33,282 nucleotides of DNA from Bacteroidota bacterium (GCA_023251625.1 JAHEYK010000013.1:1-33282); one strand, 5' to 3'; positions 1 through 9,214 are shown, numbered from the stretch's first letter. Notes: generated from the sequence alone by a model not told the origin. Translations and numbers: made by a program.

Positions 1-50
1 TTATTCAAACCCAAACCTAAAACAGGCGCCTGGTAAAGCGGGAACGTATT

Positions 51-1247
51 TTATTTCAGCAACTCCTTGATCTTTTCTTCCAGTGCGGGTCCTCGCAGGT
101 TTTTTCCGGCAATGTTTCCGTTCTTATCAAGCACGCAGGCAAAGGGAATGCCGCTGAAGCCGTAAAGCGCTACCACCGGTGATTGCCATTGCTTCATATC
201 GCATACGTGGTTTTTCCACGTGAGCTTATCCTGTGCTATGGCGCCCAACCAGGCATCTTTTTTGAAATCGAGCGATACGCTGAAGATGTCAAGTCCTTTA
301 TCCTTGTATTTGTTGTAGAGCGAAACCACAAAAGGGTTTTCTGCACGGCAGGGCTTGCACCACGATGCCCAGAAATCAACGATCACCACTTTTCCTTTCA
401 TGGACGAAAGAGAAAGTGGCATGCCGTCTTTATCGTTCATGGTTATTTCAGGAGCGGGCATTCCGACAGAAAGACGTTTTTCTCCATCCACATAAGCTTT
501 AAACCCTTTAAGCGTTTCAATGGTTGGATATTTTGTCGTAAGCGCATCAGCCACTTTTGAGAAATAGACGATGTCTTTGTCAGGGTTCAGCATCTGTACT
601 GCGGCAAGGCAAGCAAACGAAGAAGTATTCTCGTCAATGAATTTTTTAATGTACACGCTTACTTCATCCGCCAGTTTTCGGTATTTGTCAGAGTAAGAAT
701 TGAATATGGGCTCCAGCGATTTTGAGAACGCATTTACGGTGATCGAATCTTTGGTGGTGTTCATATACGCCTCAAACACCCGGCGTATGGAATCCTGCTG
801 CATGCGCACAGCTTCCATTTCTTTGAATGTTTTTTTTGTTGAGCTGTTAAATACTGAAAACAATTCGGAATCTTTTGAGCCGCTTGCTTTGCAGCTCTCG
901 CTTAGGTGTTTTGCATCGCCTTCAATGGTTATTTTCTCTGTACTGTCGGCAATAATGGTGGCGTAATTAGAAACGGAGATCTGCAGGCTGTAAAATCCTT
1001 TTTCCGGAACTTTTTTTGTGAAAATAAATTCTCCGTTCTCATCCACTTTGGCCGAATCAATAGTTTTCGGTTGGTTGGAATTCACATTCACAAGCGAAAT
1101 AAATTCACCTGCGCTATTTGTGAGTTTTCCTTTTATCTGGAAGCTGTCATTGTTTTTATTTCCACAGGAAAGAAACAGAAGCCAGAAGCATAGAGCCAGT
1201 CCATAAGGACTCCTTCGGAGAAGCCAGAAGCGGGATTTGTTTTTCAT
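51..1247 (-). CDS. Thioredoxin-fold (TlpA/ResA-like) lipoprotein with N-terminal DUF4369-type domain
   Basis: Predicted periplasm-facing lipoprotein of 398 aa with a thiol-disulfide oxidoreductase domain. The N-terminus is a lipoprotein signal with lipobox LFLSC, so Cys28 would be lipidated. Residues about 33-135 resemble the beta-rich domain (DUF4369) that precedes thioredoxin domains in many Bacteroidota proteins. The C-terminal AhpC/TSA-thioredoxin domain starts near residue 260 and carries the active site WCKPC (Cys297, Cys300), followed by the cis-Pro region SGIPFACVLD. Family knowledge suggests reduction of periplasmic disulfides; the substrate is unknown. The start codon is 4 nt after the gatB stop on the same strand and no separate promoter is visible, so it is probably co-transcribed with gatB. 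The signal-peptide DNA is built from an unusual heptamer repeat (see repeat entry), duplicating the residues FWLL 14 residues apart. Confidence 0.9.
   Translation of the reverse strand: MKNKSRFWLLRRSPYGLALCFWLLFLSCGNKNNDSFQIKGKLTNSAGEFISLVNVNSNQPKTIDSAKVDENGEFIFTKKVPEKGFYSLQISVSNYATIIADSTEKITIEGDAKHLSESCKASGSKDSELFSVFNSSTKKTFKEMEAVRMQQDSIRRVFEAYMNTTKDSITVNAFSKSLEPIFNSYSDKYRKLADEVSVYIKKFIDENTSSFACLAAVQMLNPDKDIVYFSKVADALTTKYPTIETLKGFKAYVDGEKRLSVGMPAPEITMNDKDGMPLSLSSMKGKVVIVDFWASWCKPCRAENPFVVSLYNKYKDKGLDIFSVSLDFKKDAWLGAIAQDKLTWKNHVCDMKQWQSPVVALYGFSGIPFACVLDKNGNIAGKNLRGPALEEKIKELLK
1176..1231 (-). repeat. Heptamer-period repeat inside the lipoprotein signal peptide
   Basis: On the minus strand the signal peptide is encoded by GCTTCTG-like heptamers. 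GAAGCCAGAAGC (plus-strand view) occurs at 1178-1189 and again at 1220-1231, exactly 42 bp (6 x 7) apart and in frame. Between the copies lies a small palindrome centred on TCCTTCGGA. The unit differs in sequence from, but has the same 7-bp period as, the repeats at 3134, 20831 and 29473. Confidence 0.75.
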
Positions 1248-1251
1248 AATA

Positions 1252-2769
1252 TTAATTTTTATCCAACATTTCTTTTACAATTTGATTTGCAATTTTCGGA
1301 TCTGCTTTTCCTTTGGAGAGTTTCATTACTTCTCCCATGAACAGGCCTATCAATCCCACTTTTCCGGTTTTGTATTCCGCTACTTTCTCAGGGTATTTTG
1401 CAATAGCTTGCTTTGCAAATTCAGTGAGTGAGCCGGAATCACTTTCCTGGATAAGGTTCATCTCTTCGGCAATTTTTATAGGAGATTTTTTTGGATCGAC
1501 AACAAGGGCCGGAAATATTTTTTGGGAAGCGGCCGAGTGGCTTACTTTTCCATCTTCCACAATTTTTATCAGCTCAGAAAGTTGTTCTGTTGATAGGGGG
1601 AACTGATCGATCTCCACCGCTTTTTCATTCAGGTATGATTTTACAGAACCTGTCACCCAGTTTGAGGCTTGCTTGTAATTACTCGTGTGTGAAACAAGCT
1701 TCTCAAAATAAAGGGCGATCTCTTTTGTATCCGTAAGCACTCCGGCATCATAATCTGAAAGCCCGAATTCCTTTGTATATTTTTTGAAAAGCGCATCGGG
1801 CAGGGGAGGAAGATTTTTTCTTACCTCATCAATATAATTCTGCTCAACCAGAACGGGCTGCAGATCCGGCTCCGGAAAATAACGGTAGTCGTGCGCCTGT
1901 TCTTTAGAGCGCATAGAGAACGTAGTGCCTGTTGTGGCGTCAAAACTTCTTGTTTCCTGTTCAAAATCTTCTTTTCGTTCTGCAAGATCAATCAGTCTTT
2001 TTATTTCATGATCGATCGCTTTCTGCACATTGCGTATGGAGTTCATGTTTTTTACTTCCACACGTTTTCCGAATTCTTTCACACCCTTCAATCGTACCGA
2101 AATATTCGCATCGCATCGCAGGCTTCCTTCTTCCATGTTTCCATCGCAGATATCGAGGTAGCGGACCAGCTTTCTTACTTCCGTTAAATATTTGTAGGCT
2201 TCTTCTCCCGAAGCAATTTCAGGTTCGCTCACCATTTCCAGTAGCGGAACACCGGCACGGTTCAGGTCGATCAGTGTATTTTCGGGATCCTGGTCATGCA
2301 TGCTTTTTCCGGAATCTTCTTCCCAATGAATGCGTGTGAGGTTGATGCGTTTAGCCCCCCCGCCCCCCGAAGGGGGGATATTCGTGTGTGCTCCACTCTC
2401 AGGCTTCCCCCCTTTGGGAGGATTGAGGGGGGCCGGTAATTCTATCCATCCTCCCGTACAGATCGGAGTTTTATCTTGTGTGATTTGATAGCCCTTCGGC
2501 ATATCCGGATAAAAATAATTTTTGCGTGCGTACTGGTTTTCTCGTGTGATGTTGCAGTTGCAGGCAATCCCCAATCTCACAGCAAACTCAACCGTTCTTT
2601 TATTTGCCCTCGGCAAGGTGCCGGGATGCCCGAGCGTGATGACGCTTACGTTCGTATTTGGCAACGATCCGTACTCGGTAGAATCAGAAGAATATGCTTT
2701 GCTTTTGGTAAGCAGTTGGATGTGCACCTCCAGACCTATGACGGGTTCGTATTTATCGTAAACAGACAT
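1252..2769 (-). CDS. gatB: Aspartyl/glutamyl-tRNA amidotransferase subunit B
   Basis: GatB is the kinase and tRNA-binding subunit of the GatCAB complex, which converts misacylated Glu-tRNA(Gln) and/or Asp-tRNA(Asn) to the amidated form in the cytoplasm. Signature stretches are EPVIGLEVHIQL at the N-terminus, FYPDMPKGYQI, the family motif DLNRAGVPLLEMVSEP, and a C-terminal GatB/YqeY helical domain ending in KGKADPKIANQIVKEML. I choose the ATG at 2769 (MSVYDKYEP, 505 aa), not the GTG at 2787 of the ORF track, because a -7 promoter element lies between them and the family N-terminus matches the shorter form. About 29 residues rich in Pro and Gly interrupt the normally continuous GGWIE...RIHWEED region; they are encoded by a dispersed palindromic repeat. 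The gene is followed by a thioredoxin lipoprotein and is divergent from the M1 peptidase gene. Confidence 0.96.
   Translation of the reverse strand: MSVYDKYEPVIGLEVHIQLLTKSKAYSSDSTEYGSLPNTNVSVITLGHPGTLPRANKRTVEFAVRLGIACNCNITRENQYARKNYFYPDMPKGYQITQDKTPICTGGWIELPAPLNPPKGGKPESGAHTNIPPSGGGGAKRINLTRIHWEEDSGKSMHDQDPENTLIDLNRAGVPLLEMVSEPEIASGEEAYKYLTEVRKLVRYLDICDGNMEEGSLRCDANISVRLKGVKEFGKRVEVKNMNSIRNVQKAIDHEIKRLIDLAERKEDFEQETRSFDATTGTTFSMRSKEQAHDYRYFPEPDLQPVLVEQNYIDEVRKNLPPLPDALFKKYTKEFGLSDYDAGVLTDTKEIALYFEKLVSHTSNYKQASNWVTGSVKSYLNEKAVEIDQFPLSTEQLSELIKIVEDGKVSHSAASQKIFPALVVDPKKSPIKIAEEMNLIQESDSGSLTEFAKQAIAKYPEKVAEYKTGKVGLIGLFMGEVMKLSKGKADPKIANQIVKEMLDKN
2354..2435. repeat. G/C-rich palindromic repeat, in-frame copy inside gatB
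   Basis: Two halves, each a hairpin of C-run/G-run (CCCCCCGAAGGGGGG at 2363-2377, and CCCCCCTTTGGG... followed by GAGGGGGG at 2407-2432), interrupt the gatB frame without a shift and encode a Pro/Gly-rich insertion. Related, shorter copies occur at 4898, 11314, 19909, 21054 and 30731. Confidence 0.85.
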
Positions 2770-2772
2770 CTG

Positions 2773-2780
2773 CAAATATA
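2773..2780 (-). promoter_or_regulatory. -7 promoter element of gatB (TATATTTG)
   Basis: Read on the minus strand this is TATATTTG, a perfect match to the Bacteroidota -7 consensus TAnnTTTG. Its last base is only 3 nt from the gatB ATG at 2769, so the transcript would be leaderless or nearly so. No clear -33 TTTG was found. Confidence 0.6.
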
Positions 2781-2830
2781 AGTTCACGAAGATAGAAATT
2801 TATTGGGGTGGTTTTGTAGGGAAACCAACT

Positions 2831-2995
2831 AGCGTAGTGGGTCAGTTTGGTTCTCTCTGTGTTCTCTGCGTGTATTTTCTCTGTGCTCTCGGCGGTTTCT
2901 GTATTTTTAACAGCCTTTAACCGCAGAGCACGCAGAGATGCAGCCCACAGAGGTCGCACAGAGAATACGAAATCGTAACTGACCCGTTATCCTAA
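2831..2995. repeat. Long imperfect palindrome (MITE-like) between gatB and the M1 peptidase gene
   Basis: GGGTCAGTT at 2839-2847 is matched by its perfect inverted copy AACTGACCC at 2977-2985. The arms inside continue as CTCTGTG/CTCTGCG-rich sequence on the left and CGCAGAG/CACAGAG-rich sequence on the right, giving roughly 60-bp imperfect complementary arms around an AT-rich centre near 2905-2920. There is no open frame of note; the 68-aa ORF here is low-complexity. It may be a non-autonomous mobile or palindromic repeat. Together with the flanking promoters it accounts for most of the 325-bp gap. Confidence 0.75.
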
Positions 2996-3065
2996 CAAGA
3001 ATGCACTTTAACACTTTTTAACTATTACTGTTTTAATGCAGGTTATCCTCATCAGTAATTACCTT

Positions 3066-3073
3066 TATCTTTG
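3066..3073 (+). promoter_or_regulatory. -7 promoter element of the M1 peptidase gene (TATCTTTG)
   Basis: TATCTTTG matches TAnnTTTG and lies 21 nt before the ATG at 3095. It overlaps the TTG at 3071 used by the ORF track, which argues against that upstream start. Confidence 0.6.
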
Positions 3074-3094
3074 TTAACCACCAAAACGTCTTCG

Positions 3095-6000
3095 ATGAAA
3101 AAAAATCTTCTGCTTTTTTTTGCATTTGTATTTCCATCAGCCTTCTGCCATCAGCCATCTGCCTTTGCGCAGGATGCGCGTCCTTACTTTCAACAGGAAG
3201 TTAGTTACAAAATAAATGTTACGCTAAATGATAAGAAGCATGAGTTGGCTGCTGATGAAAGTTTAGAGTATATCAACAATTCCCCCGATGATTTGACCTT
3301 TATATGGTTTCACCTTTGGCCAAACGGATACAAAAACAATAACACTCCACTCGGAATACAATTAACCGAAGAAGGAAACAAGAAATATTATTTTGCTTCT
3401 CCCGGAGATCGGGGCTATATCGATCAGCTTGATTTTAAAGTGAACGGACAGTCCGTAAAAACAGAAAACGGCCCGAGCATTGATATGTGCAAATTAATTT
3501 TGAACGAGCCGCTCAAACCCGGAGCAAAAATTACCATCACCACTCCTTTTCATGTAAAAGTACCCATTGGAATTTTTTCACGGCTGGGACACATTGGTCA
3601 GCAGTACCAGATCACGCAATGGTATCCCAAACCTGCGGTGTACGATAAATACGGATGGCACAACATCCCTTATTTAAATCAGGGAGAATTTTATTCCGAG
3701 TTCGGAAGTTTTGATGTGAGCATCACCCTGCCTAAAAATTATGTGTTGGGTGCAACCGGTACGATGGTGAACGGGGAAGAAGAAACAGCCTGGCTGATGA
3801 AAAATGCCGAAGAAACAAAAGCGATAGAAAAATATAATCCGCATGATACTGCCACTCCGGCCTCTTCTCCCGAAATGAAAACACTTCGCTTCCAGGCTTC
3901 CAATGTGCATGACTTCGGGTGGTTTGCCGACAAACGTTACCATGTGCTGCACGATGTAGTTGAGCTTCCGCATTCAAAAAATAAAGTGGATACCTGGGTG
4001 ATGTTCACAAATCTGTATGGTGAATACTGGAAGAAGGCTGCCAAGTATGTGAGCGATGCGGTTTATTATTATTCTTTGTGGAATGGTGATTATCCCTATC
4101 CGCATGCTACTGCCGTTGATGGCGCTTTGAGTGCCGGAGGAGGAATGGAATATCCGATGATCACGGTGATTGGTGGCGCAGGAAGTGATAATGAACTTGA
4201 CCGGGTAATTGCACACGAAGTAGGGCACAACTGGTTTTACGGAATTCTTGGCTCGAACGAGCGCGACCATGCTTGGATGGACGAAGGAATAAATTCTTTC
4301 AACGAGAATCGCTACATGGAAAAAAAGTATCCCAAAGATTCTGTTAAGTCTGACATGCAGGCGAATATAGGCGGACTTCCGATCAACATCGGAAAGCTTT
4401 TGGGAGTTCCGAACCTGGACGAATCTACGCTATTTGATCTCGGATATAGGTTTAATGCTGTGAGAAAACTCGATCAACCCGTGGATATGACTTCGAGTGA
4501 ATACACATCTATCAATTACGGTACGATCGTATATGGAAAAACAGCTGTGATACTGGCTTATTTGCAGGCTTATCTTGGAGAAGAAATGTACGACAAATGC
4601 GCGCAGGCCTATTTTGAAAAATGGAAGTTCCACCATCCTTATCCTCCTGACATTAAAAAGGTGTACGAAGAAGTTTCAGGAAAAGACCTGAGCTGGTTCT
4701 TTAAAGATATTATACAGACAACGAATCAGGTGGATTATAAAATTTGCTCTGCAAAAAAAATAGACGACAAAAATTTGGAAGTGAAAATAAAGAACAAAGG
4801 AAAAATAAGTTCACCTTTCAGCCTTTCAACCACTAAAGACGGAAAAATTATTTCTACACAATGGTATGATGGTCTTAAGGGAAAGAAAACTATAAACTTT
4901 TCCCTCCCTGGAGGGGAGGGTCAGGGTGGGGCTCTTGATATCTTAAAAATTGACGCTCAAAACAAAATACCCGACATCAACCGCCAGAATAATACCCTGA
5001 AGATGAAAGGCCTTTTCAAAAAGATGGAGCCATTGAATATCCACATGTTTGGTGTGGTAAACAACACGGATAAAACGCAATTGTTCTGGGCGCCCGTTGT
5101 TGGATGGAATGAATACGATCACTTTATGTTTGGTGCTTTGTTCTACAATAACCTGCTGATTGAGAAAAAACTGGAATGGCAACTTATGCCCATGTACAGT
5201 TATGCCAATAAAGACCTGGCAGGTGGGGCAAGCATTCATTATAATATTCATCCGAACAGTATTTTTCAAACGATCCGTTTTGGTGTGAATGGGGAACGCT
5301 ATGCATATAGTCGGTATGATCTTCCCAATTTAAATTTTAACAAGATCACTCCCGATCTCACATTTGAGCTCAAGAGAAAACATTTGAGAAGCACCGTAAA
5401 GCAAACTTTACGAATCCGTCAGGTCAATATTTTTAAAGAGGTTTCGGTTGGAGATTATTCTTTTTCACCTCCTGTTTACCAGTATGACACTACACACGTA
5501 GTAATTAATGATTTTACGTATTCTCTGAACGATACTCGGAAAATATATCCTTATAATGTGGCGTTGAATGTTCAGGAAGGAGAGAGTTTTGTGAAAAGCG
5601 CTGTTACAGCAAATTATAAAATAACATTCAAAAAGAAGGACAAAGCACTCGATATTCGTTTTTATGCAGGATATTTTATCGATGCAACTAAATTGAATGA
5701 CGGCAATTATTTTTTTAACGCAAGCGGCTCAACAGGCGCACACGATTATTTATATGATAATGTTTTCTTAGGCAGAAGTGAAGCGAGCGGATTTATGTCT
5801 CATCAGTTTGTGGAAGCAGAAGGCAATATGAAAGTATATACTCCACTCGGCAAGACCAACCAATGGCTCGGAGCAATAAACCTCAAATGCCCCTTGCCGG
5901 GGAAACTTCGCTTCAAGTTGTTTGCCGATATAAATATCATCCCGCAGAAAGCCGCTCTTCGTGAAGATGTATTATACGATGCTGGAATTTATCTCCCGAT

Positions 6001-6211
6001 CATAAAAAATTATATCGAGGTGTACATCCCGTTGCTGATGTCCAATGACATGCGTGATGTATTTTATCTAAACAATCCTGATCTGGCTACTCCTCCCAAT
6101 GGAGATGACCCTGATAAATACGGATTAAAACGTACGTTAAGAATGATCCGCTTTACATTCAATATTCACCAGATGAATCCGTTCAACCTGGTGAGGAATT
6201 TATCTTTGTAA
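3095..6211 (+). CDS. Secreted M1-family zinc metallopeptidase
   Basis: Predicted exported aminopeptidase-type M1 (gluzincin) protein, 1038 aa. The start is ATG 3095, giving the signal peptide MKKNLLLFF...SAFAQ; the ORF-track TTG sits on the promoter. The zinc site is HEVGHNW (His374, Glu375, His378) with the third ligand Glu397 in WMDEG, the exact HExxH-x18-E spacing. SAGGGMEYP corresponds to the G-x-M-E-N exopeptidase motif with Tyr replacing Asn. The N-terminal beta-sandwich (about 30-240) and catalytic domain (about 240-540) are followed by some 480 residues rich in alternating aromatic beta-strand segments, which may be an outer-membrane or all-beta extension and which I cannot name. No T9SS sorting domain is evident at the C-terminus. 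An in-frame G-rich repeat encodes a small Gly insertion near 4898-4933. It likely degrades peptides at the cell surface or in the periplasm. Confidence 0.88.
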   Translation: MKKNLLLFFAFVFPSAFCHQPSAFAQDARPYFQQEVSYKINVTLNDKKHELAADESLEYINNSPDDLTFIWFHLWPNGYKNNNTPLGIQLTEEGNKKYYFASPGDRGYIDQLDFKVNGQSVKTENGPSIDMCKLILNEPLKPGAKITITTPFHVKVPIGIFSRLGHIGQQYQITQWYPKPAVYDKYGWHNIPYLNQGEFYSEFGSFDVSITLPKNYVLGATGTMVNGEEETAWLMKNAEETKAIEKYNPHDTATPASSPEMKTLRFQASNVHDFGWFADKRYHVLHDVVELPHSKNKVDTWVMFTNLYGEYWKKAAKYVSDAVYYYSLWNGDYPYPHATAVDGALSAGGGMEYPMITVIGGAGSDNELDRVIAHEVGHNWFYGILGSNERDHAWMDEGINSFNENRYMEKKYPKDSVKSDMQANIGGLPINIGKLLGVPNLDESTLFDLGYRFNAVRKLDQPVDMTSSEYTSINYGTIVYGKTAVILAYLQAYLGEEMYDKCAQAYFEKWKFHHPYPPDIKKVYEEVSGKDLSWFFKDIIQTTNQVDYKICSAKKIDDKNLEVKIKNKGKISSPFSLSTTKDGKIISTQWYDGLKGKKTINFSLPGGEGQGGALDILKIDAQNKIPDINRQNNTLKMKGLFKKMEPLNIHMFGVVNNTDKTQLFWAPVVGWNEYDHFMFGALFYNNLLIEKKLEWQLMPMYSYANKDLAGGASIHYNIHPNSIFQTIRFGVNGERYAYSRYDLPNLNFNKITPDLTFELKRKHLRSTVKQTLRIRQVNIFKEVSVGDYSFSPPVYQYDTTHVVINDFTYSLNDTRKIYPYNVALNVQEGESFVKSAVTANYKITFKKKDKALDIRFYAGYFIDATKLNDGNYFFNASGSTGAHDYLYDNVFLGRSEASGFMSHQFVEAEGNMKVYTPLGKTNQWLGAINLKCPLPGKLRFKLFADINIIPQKAALREDVLYDAGIYLPIIKNYIEVYIPLLMSNDMRDVFYLNNPDLATPPNGDDPDKYGLKRTLRMIRFTFNIHQMNPFNLVRNLSL
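3134..3163 (+). repeat. Heptamer repeat (CCATCTG-like) inside the M1 peptidase signal peptide
   Basis: Consecutive 7-mers CCATCAG, CCTTCTG, CCATCAG, CCATCTG, CC... encode PSAFCHQPSAFA; the PSAF motif repeats at a 7-residue (21-bp) interval. The unit supplies the end of the signal peptide just before the predicted cleavage site. Confidence 0.75.
4898..4933. repeat. G-rich palindromic repeat, in-frame copy inside the M1 peptidase gene
   Basis: TCCCTCCCTGGAGGGGAGGG forms a C-run/G-run hairpin followed by TCAGGGTGGGG. It is translated as a short LPGGEGQGG insertion with no frameshift, and has the same architecture as the copies in lpxH and pdhC. Confidence 0.8.
6201..6208 (+). promoter_or_regulatory. 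-7 promoter element of the SprB-repeat gene (TATCTTTG)
   Basis: TATCTTTG directly abuts the TAA stop (6209-6211) of the M1 peptidase gene and ends 13 nt before the ATG at 6222. Being inside a coding region, it may be partly fortuitous, but the position is appropriate for the downstream gene. Confidence 0.45.
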
Positions 6212-6221
6212 AAAAATATCG

Positions 6222-9119
6222 ATGCAGTTCTATCGAAATTCCGGACTGGCTTTTTTGCTTATTTTGATTTCTTTTTCTGTTTTCGGGCAAACATTTCCTT
6301 GCGATAACGGACAACGCTTGTACTTTTTTCAGGAAACGGGTGCGCAGTACGGCTCGCTTTCGTATATAACGAATTATACGACCGCTACGCCAAGCGTTAC
6401 TGTCATGTTTCCGATGAGCACCCAGCAGCATAACGGGCTTGGTGCAAACCCTATCGATCATTACTTATATTATAAGGATTGGAATGTGCTCAAGCGAATT
6501 ACATCGGCAGGATCTGTTACAACAGTATGCACTTTGGCCGGACAAAGTTTGTATGGGTGTTTTGATCATCTGGGAAGATACTGGACGATCCAGACCGGAC
6601 AACTGGTTGCATATAATATTTCATCTTGCACAGTGGTGAAGGGACCATATCCTTTGAATATTGTAAATGGTTTTCTGGATGTTGTTTTCAATCCGAAAGA
6701 TTGTCATTTGTATATCGGAGATATGAAGGTCGATACGAATGGAGTGGTTGACCCCGGCTACCCGGGCACAGTATTTCTGCCTTCGGGAACCTACGGTGGA
6801 GCTGCCGTTGGTTCGGATGGAAATATTTACGGAACCGGTGGATCAACCACCACGGGTGACCTGTCGGTGATTGATCTGACGACTAACTCATCGCACCTGG
6901 TCTCTTCCTTTGCTCCCGGCCCCGTGTTCAGCAAAAGTGATATGGCCTCTTTTCCGTGTTTCAATGTGCAGGCCCTCTTCAGCGATTCACTGACCTCTTG
7001 CAATTCACTCACTGTCTTTTTTACGGATAGCAGTTCCGGCCCTGTAGGAAACTGGAGCTGGAATTTTGGAGACCCTGCTTCGGGGGGCGCAAACACCTCC
7101 GCGCTTCAGGACCCTTCACATACTTTTTCAGCTGCCGGAACCTATACCGTTACGCTGATCGTATCGACAGGAAATAATTTGTGTTACGCGTCTTCTTCAG
7201 ATACTGCCACGATGGTAGTTACCATTTCTGCTTCTTCGGGCTTTTCCGTTATACCTGCACAGTCGAATATTTTATGCAATGGTTCTTGTACTGGCTCTGC
7301 CTCCGTAACTGTTAGCAGCGGAACTTCTCCTTATTCTTATTCCTGGAATTCCGGACAGACTACAAATACTATCAGTAGTTTATGTTCCGGCACTTACACG
7401 GTTTTGATAACTGATGCGGGTGGCTGCAGCGCAACGCAAACCATCAGCATTGCGCAGCCGGCAGCATTGAGTGCAACTACCACTGCCACTCAGGCAAGTT
7501 GCGGAAGCAGCGTAGGTTCAGCGACAGTCACGGTAACTGGCGGCACATCCGGATATACTTACGCATGGTCACCAACGGGTGGAACAAATAACATTGCAAC
7601 CGGACTTGGAATTGGGAATTATACCTGTGTGCTTACCGATGCTAACGGCTGTATGAAAGTTGCAACGGTAAGTATTACAAATTCCGGAGCCCCGTTCGTT
7701 TCTTTGGCAGGCCAGGCAAATGTCTTATGCAGCGGGGGAAATTCCGGCTCGGCTTCTGTCACAGCCAGCGGAGGAACGCCCGGTTATACGTATAGTTGGT
7801 CTCCTTCGGGAGGTACGACCTCCGCGGCTACCGGACTTAGCGCAGGAAATTATTTTGTTACGGTGACCGATGGAGCCGGCTGCAGCAATATTCAGGCAGT
7901 TACAATTACAGAACCGGCAGTGTTGTCATACAGCATTTCATCTTCTCCATCGGGATGTGCCGCGGGCACAGGCGCTGCATCGGTTGTTCCTTCGGGAGGA
8001 ACATCCCCTTACACCTATTCGTGGTCACCAATTGGCGGAACAAACGCGGCAGCTACCGGCCTTGTAGCAGGAAATTATTCTGTGATAGTTCAGGATGCAA
8101 ACGGTTGTACACAAACGGCAACGGTGAGCGTTGCTTCAACGGGAAACCCATCCGTAACTATTGCGAACCAGGCAAATATTTTATGTAATGGGATTAATAA
8201 TGGCAGTGCAGGTGTTGCACCTTCCGGTGGAACTTCACCGTATACATATGCTTGGTCACCCTCTGGAGGAACAAACGCTTCGGCCTTTGGTTTATCGGCC
8301 GGCACTTATTCTGTATTGGTTACTGATGCTTCGGGATGTACTGCCCTGCAGATGATCTCGATCACCCAGCCACCTATTATTACAGCGGTTCCTTCGTCTT
8401 TGCCTTCTGCATGTAACGCCAGCAGCGGTTCTGCCTCGGTGTTGGCATCAGGCGGCACTGGCGCTTTTTCCTATTTCTGGGATCCGGTCTCGCAGACAAG
8501 TTCAGCAATTTCGGGATTGAGTTCCGGAAGTTACACCGTAACTGTTTCAGATGCGAACGGATGTACGCAAACAGCAACGGTCATGGTAAGCTCAGTTGGA
8601 GGGCCGACTATAACGGTCTCATCCGATCTGACCATCACAGCAGGAGATTCCGCAACGCTGACCGCATCCGGAACCGGCAATTATTTATGGAACACCGGTG
8701 AGACAACTTCGTCCGTCACGGTGGCCCCTTCGGCAACCACCACGTACACGGTTGTCATTACAGATGCCTCAGGATGTACCGGCCTGGATTCTGTAACTGT
8801 TTTTGTTGAACTGCCGGATCCTTGCACCGGTATCAACGTTCCTGCCTTTTTTATCCCGAGTGCTTTTTCACCTAATAAAGACATGGAGAACGATGTTCTT
8901 TGCCTGCAGGGAATTACGGATTGTATTGATGAATTCACTATCAGGATTTATAACCGATGGGGCGAAGAGGTGTTTGTATCGGCCGACAAAACTTTTTGCT
9001 GGGATGGAACGTACAAGAATGATTTACTAAACACCGCGGTGTTTGTGTACTACCTCGAGGCGGTATTGAAAAATGCAGACCAGCTGAAGAAAAAAGGTAA
9101 TGTGAGCTTAATTCGGTAA
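6222..9119 (+). CDS. T9SS-exported SprB-repeat/PKD protein with CHU_C sorting domain
   Basis: Large surface or secreted protein of 965 aa. It has a signal peptide (MQFYRNSGLAFLLILISFSVFGQ), then an N-terminal region (about 25-245) with propeller-like segments (YLYYKDW, GSDGNIYGTGG), one PKD domain (WSWNFGDP...HTFSAAGTYTVTL), and six tandem SprB-type repeats of about 75 aa, each with the pattern NG..SGSA-V...GG-SPYTY-WS..GGT...GL..G-Y-V-VTD..GC. A last Ig/PKD-like unit follows (about 850-915). The C-terminus FFIPSAFSPNKD...RIYNRWGEEVF...KKKGNVSLIR is the gliding-motility-associated (CHU_C, type B) domain that directs T9SS export. SprB repeats are known from the gliding adhesin SprB of Flavobacterium; a role in adhesion is inferred, and motility itself cannot be concluded from this window. 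Confidence 0.9.
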   Translation: MQFYRNSGLAFLLILISFSVFGQTFPCDNGQRLYFFQETGAQYGSLSYITNYTTATPSVTVMFPMSTQQHNGLGANPIDHYLYYKDWNVLKRITSAGSVTTVCTLAGQSLYGCFDHLGRYWTIQTGQLVAYNISSCTVVKGPYPLNIVNGFLDVVFNPKDCHLYIGDMKVDTNGVVDPGYPGTVFLPSGTYGGAAVGSDGNIYGTGGSTTTGDLSVIDLTTNSSHLVSSFAPGPVFSKSDMASFPCFNVQALFSDSLTSCNSLTVFFTDSSSGPVGNWSWNFGDPASGGANTSALQDPSHTFSAAGTYTVTLIVSTGNNLCYASSSDTATMVVTISASSGFSVIPAQSNILCNGSCTGSASVTVSSGTSPYSYSWNSGQTTNTISSLCSGTYTVLITDAGGCSATQTISIAQPAALSATTTATQASCGSSVGSATVTVTGGTSGYTYAWSPTGGTNNIATGLGIGNYTCVLTDANGCMKVATVSITNSGAPFVSLAGQANVLCSGGNSGSASVTASGGTPGYTYSWSPSGGTTSAATGLSAGNYFVTVTDGAGCSNIQAVTITEPAVLSYSISSSPSGCAAGTGAASVVPSGGTSPYTYSWSPIGGTNAAATGLVAGNYSVIVQDANGCTQTATVSVASTGNPSVTIANQANILCNGINNGSAGVAPSGGTSPYTYAWSPSGGTNASAFGLSAGTYSVLVTDASGCTALQMISITQPPIITAVPSSLPSACNASSGSASVLASGGTGAFSYFWDPVSQTSSAISGLSSGSYTVTVSDANGCTQTATVMVSSVGGPTITVSSDLTITAGDSATLTASGTGNYLWNTGETTSSVTVAPSATTTYTVVITDASGCTGLDSVTVFVELPDPCTGINVPAFFIPSAFSPNKDMENDVLCLQGITDCIDEFTIRIYNRWGEEVFVSADKTFCWDGTYKNDLLNTAVFVYYLEAVLKNADQLKKKGNVSLIR

Positions 9120-9165
9120 TCCCATAGATGAGGTAACGGAGTCTGGGGAATTTATGTAAAATAAG

Positions 9166-9173
9166 TATCTTTG
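9166..9173 (+). promoter_or_regulatory. -7 promoter element of the glycine-rich protein gene (TATCTTTG)
   Basis: TATCTTTG in the 95-bp gap after the SprB-repeat gene, 41 nt before the ATG at 9215. No convincing -33 element was seen. Confidence 0.55.
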
Positions 9174-9214
9174 AAAAGATAAAACCTGTAGCTGGTGTCG
9201 GTTTAATTTCTCTT

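Noticed and set aside
1-50. End of another minus-strand gene at the left edge
   Set aside because: Only 50 nt are present; one reverse frame is open but there is nothing to identify it.
2753-2959. 68-aa minus-strand ORF upstream of gatB
   Set aside because: It lies inside the palindromic repeat and gatB promoter; the sequence is low-complexity (TESTEKIHAENTERT) and derives from the repeat.
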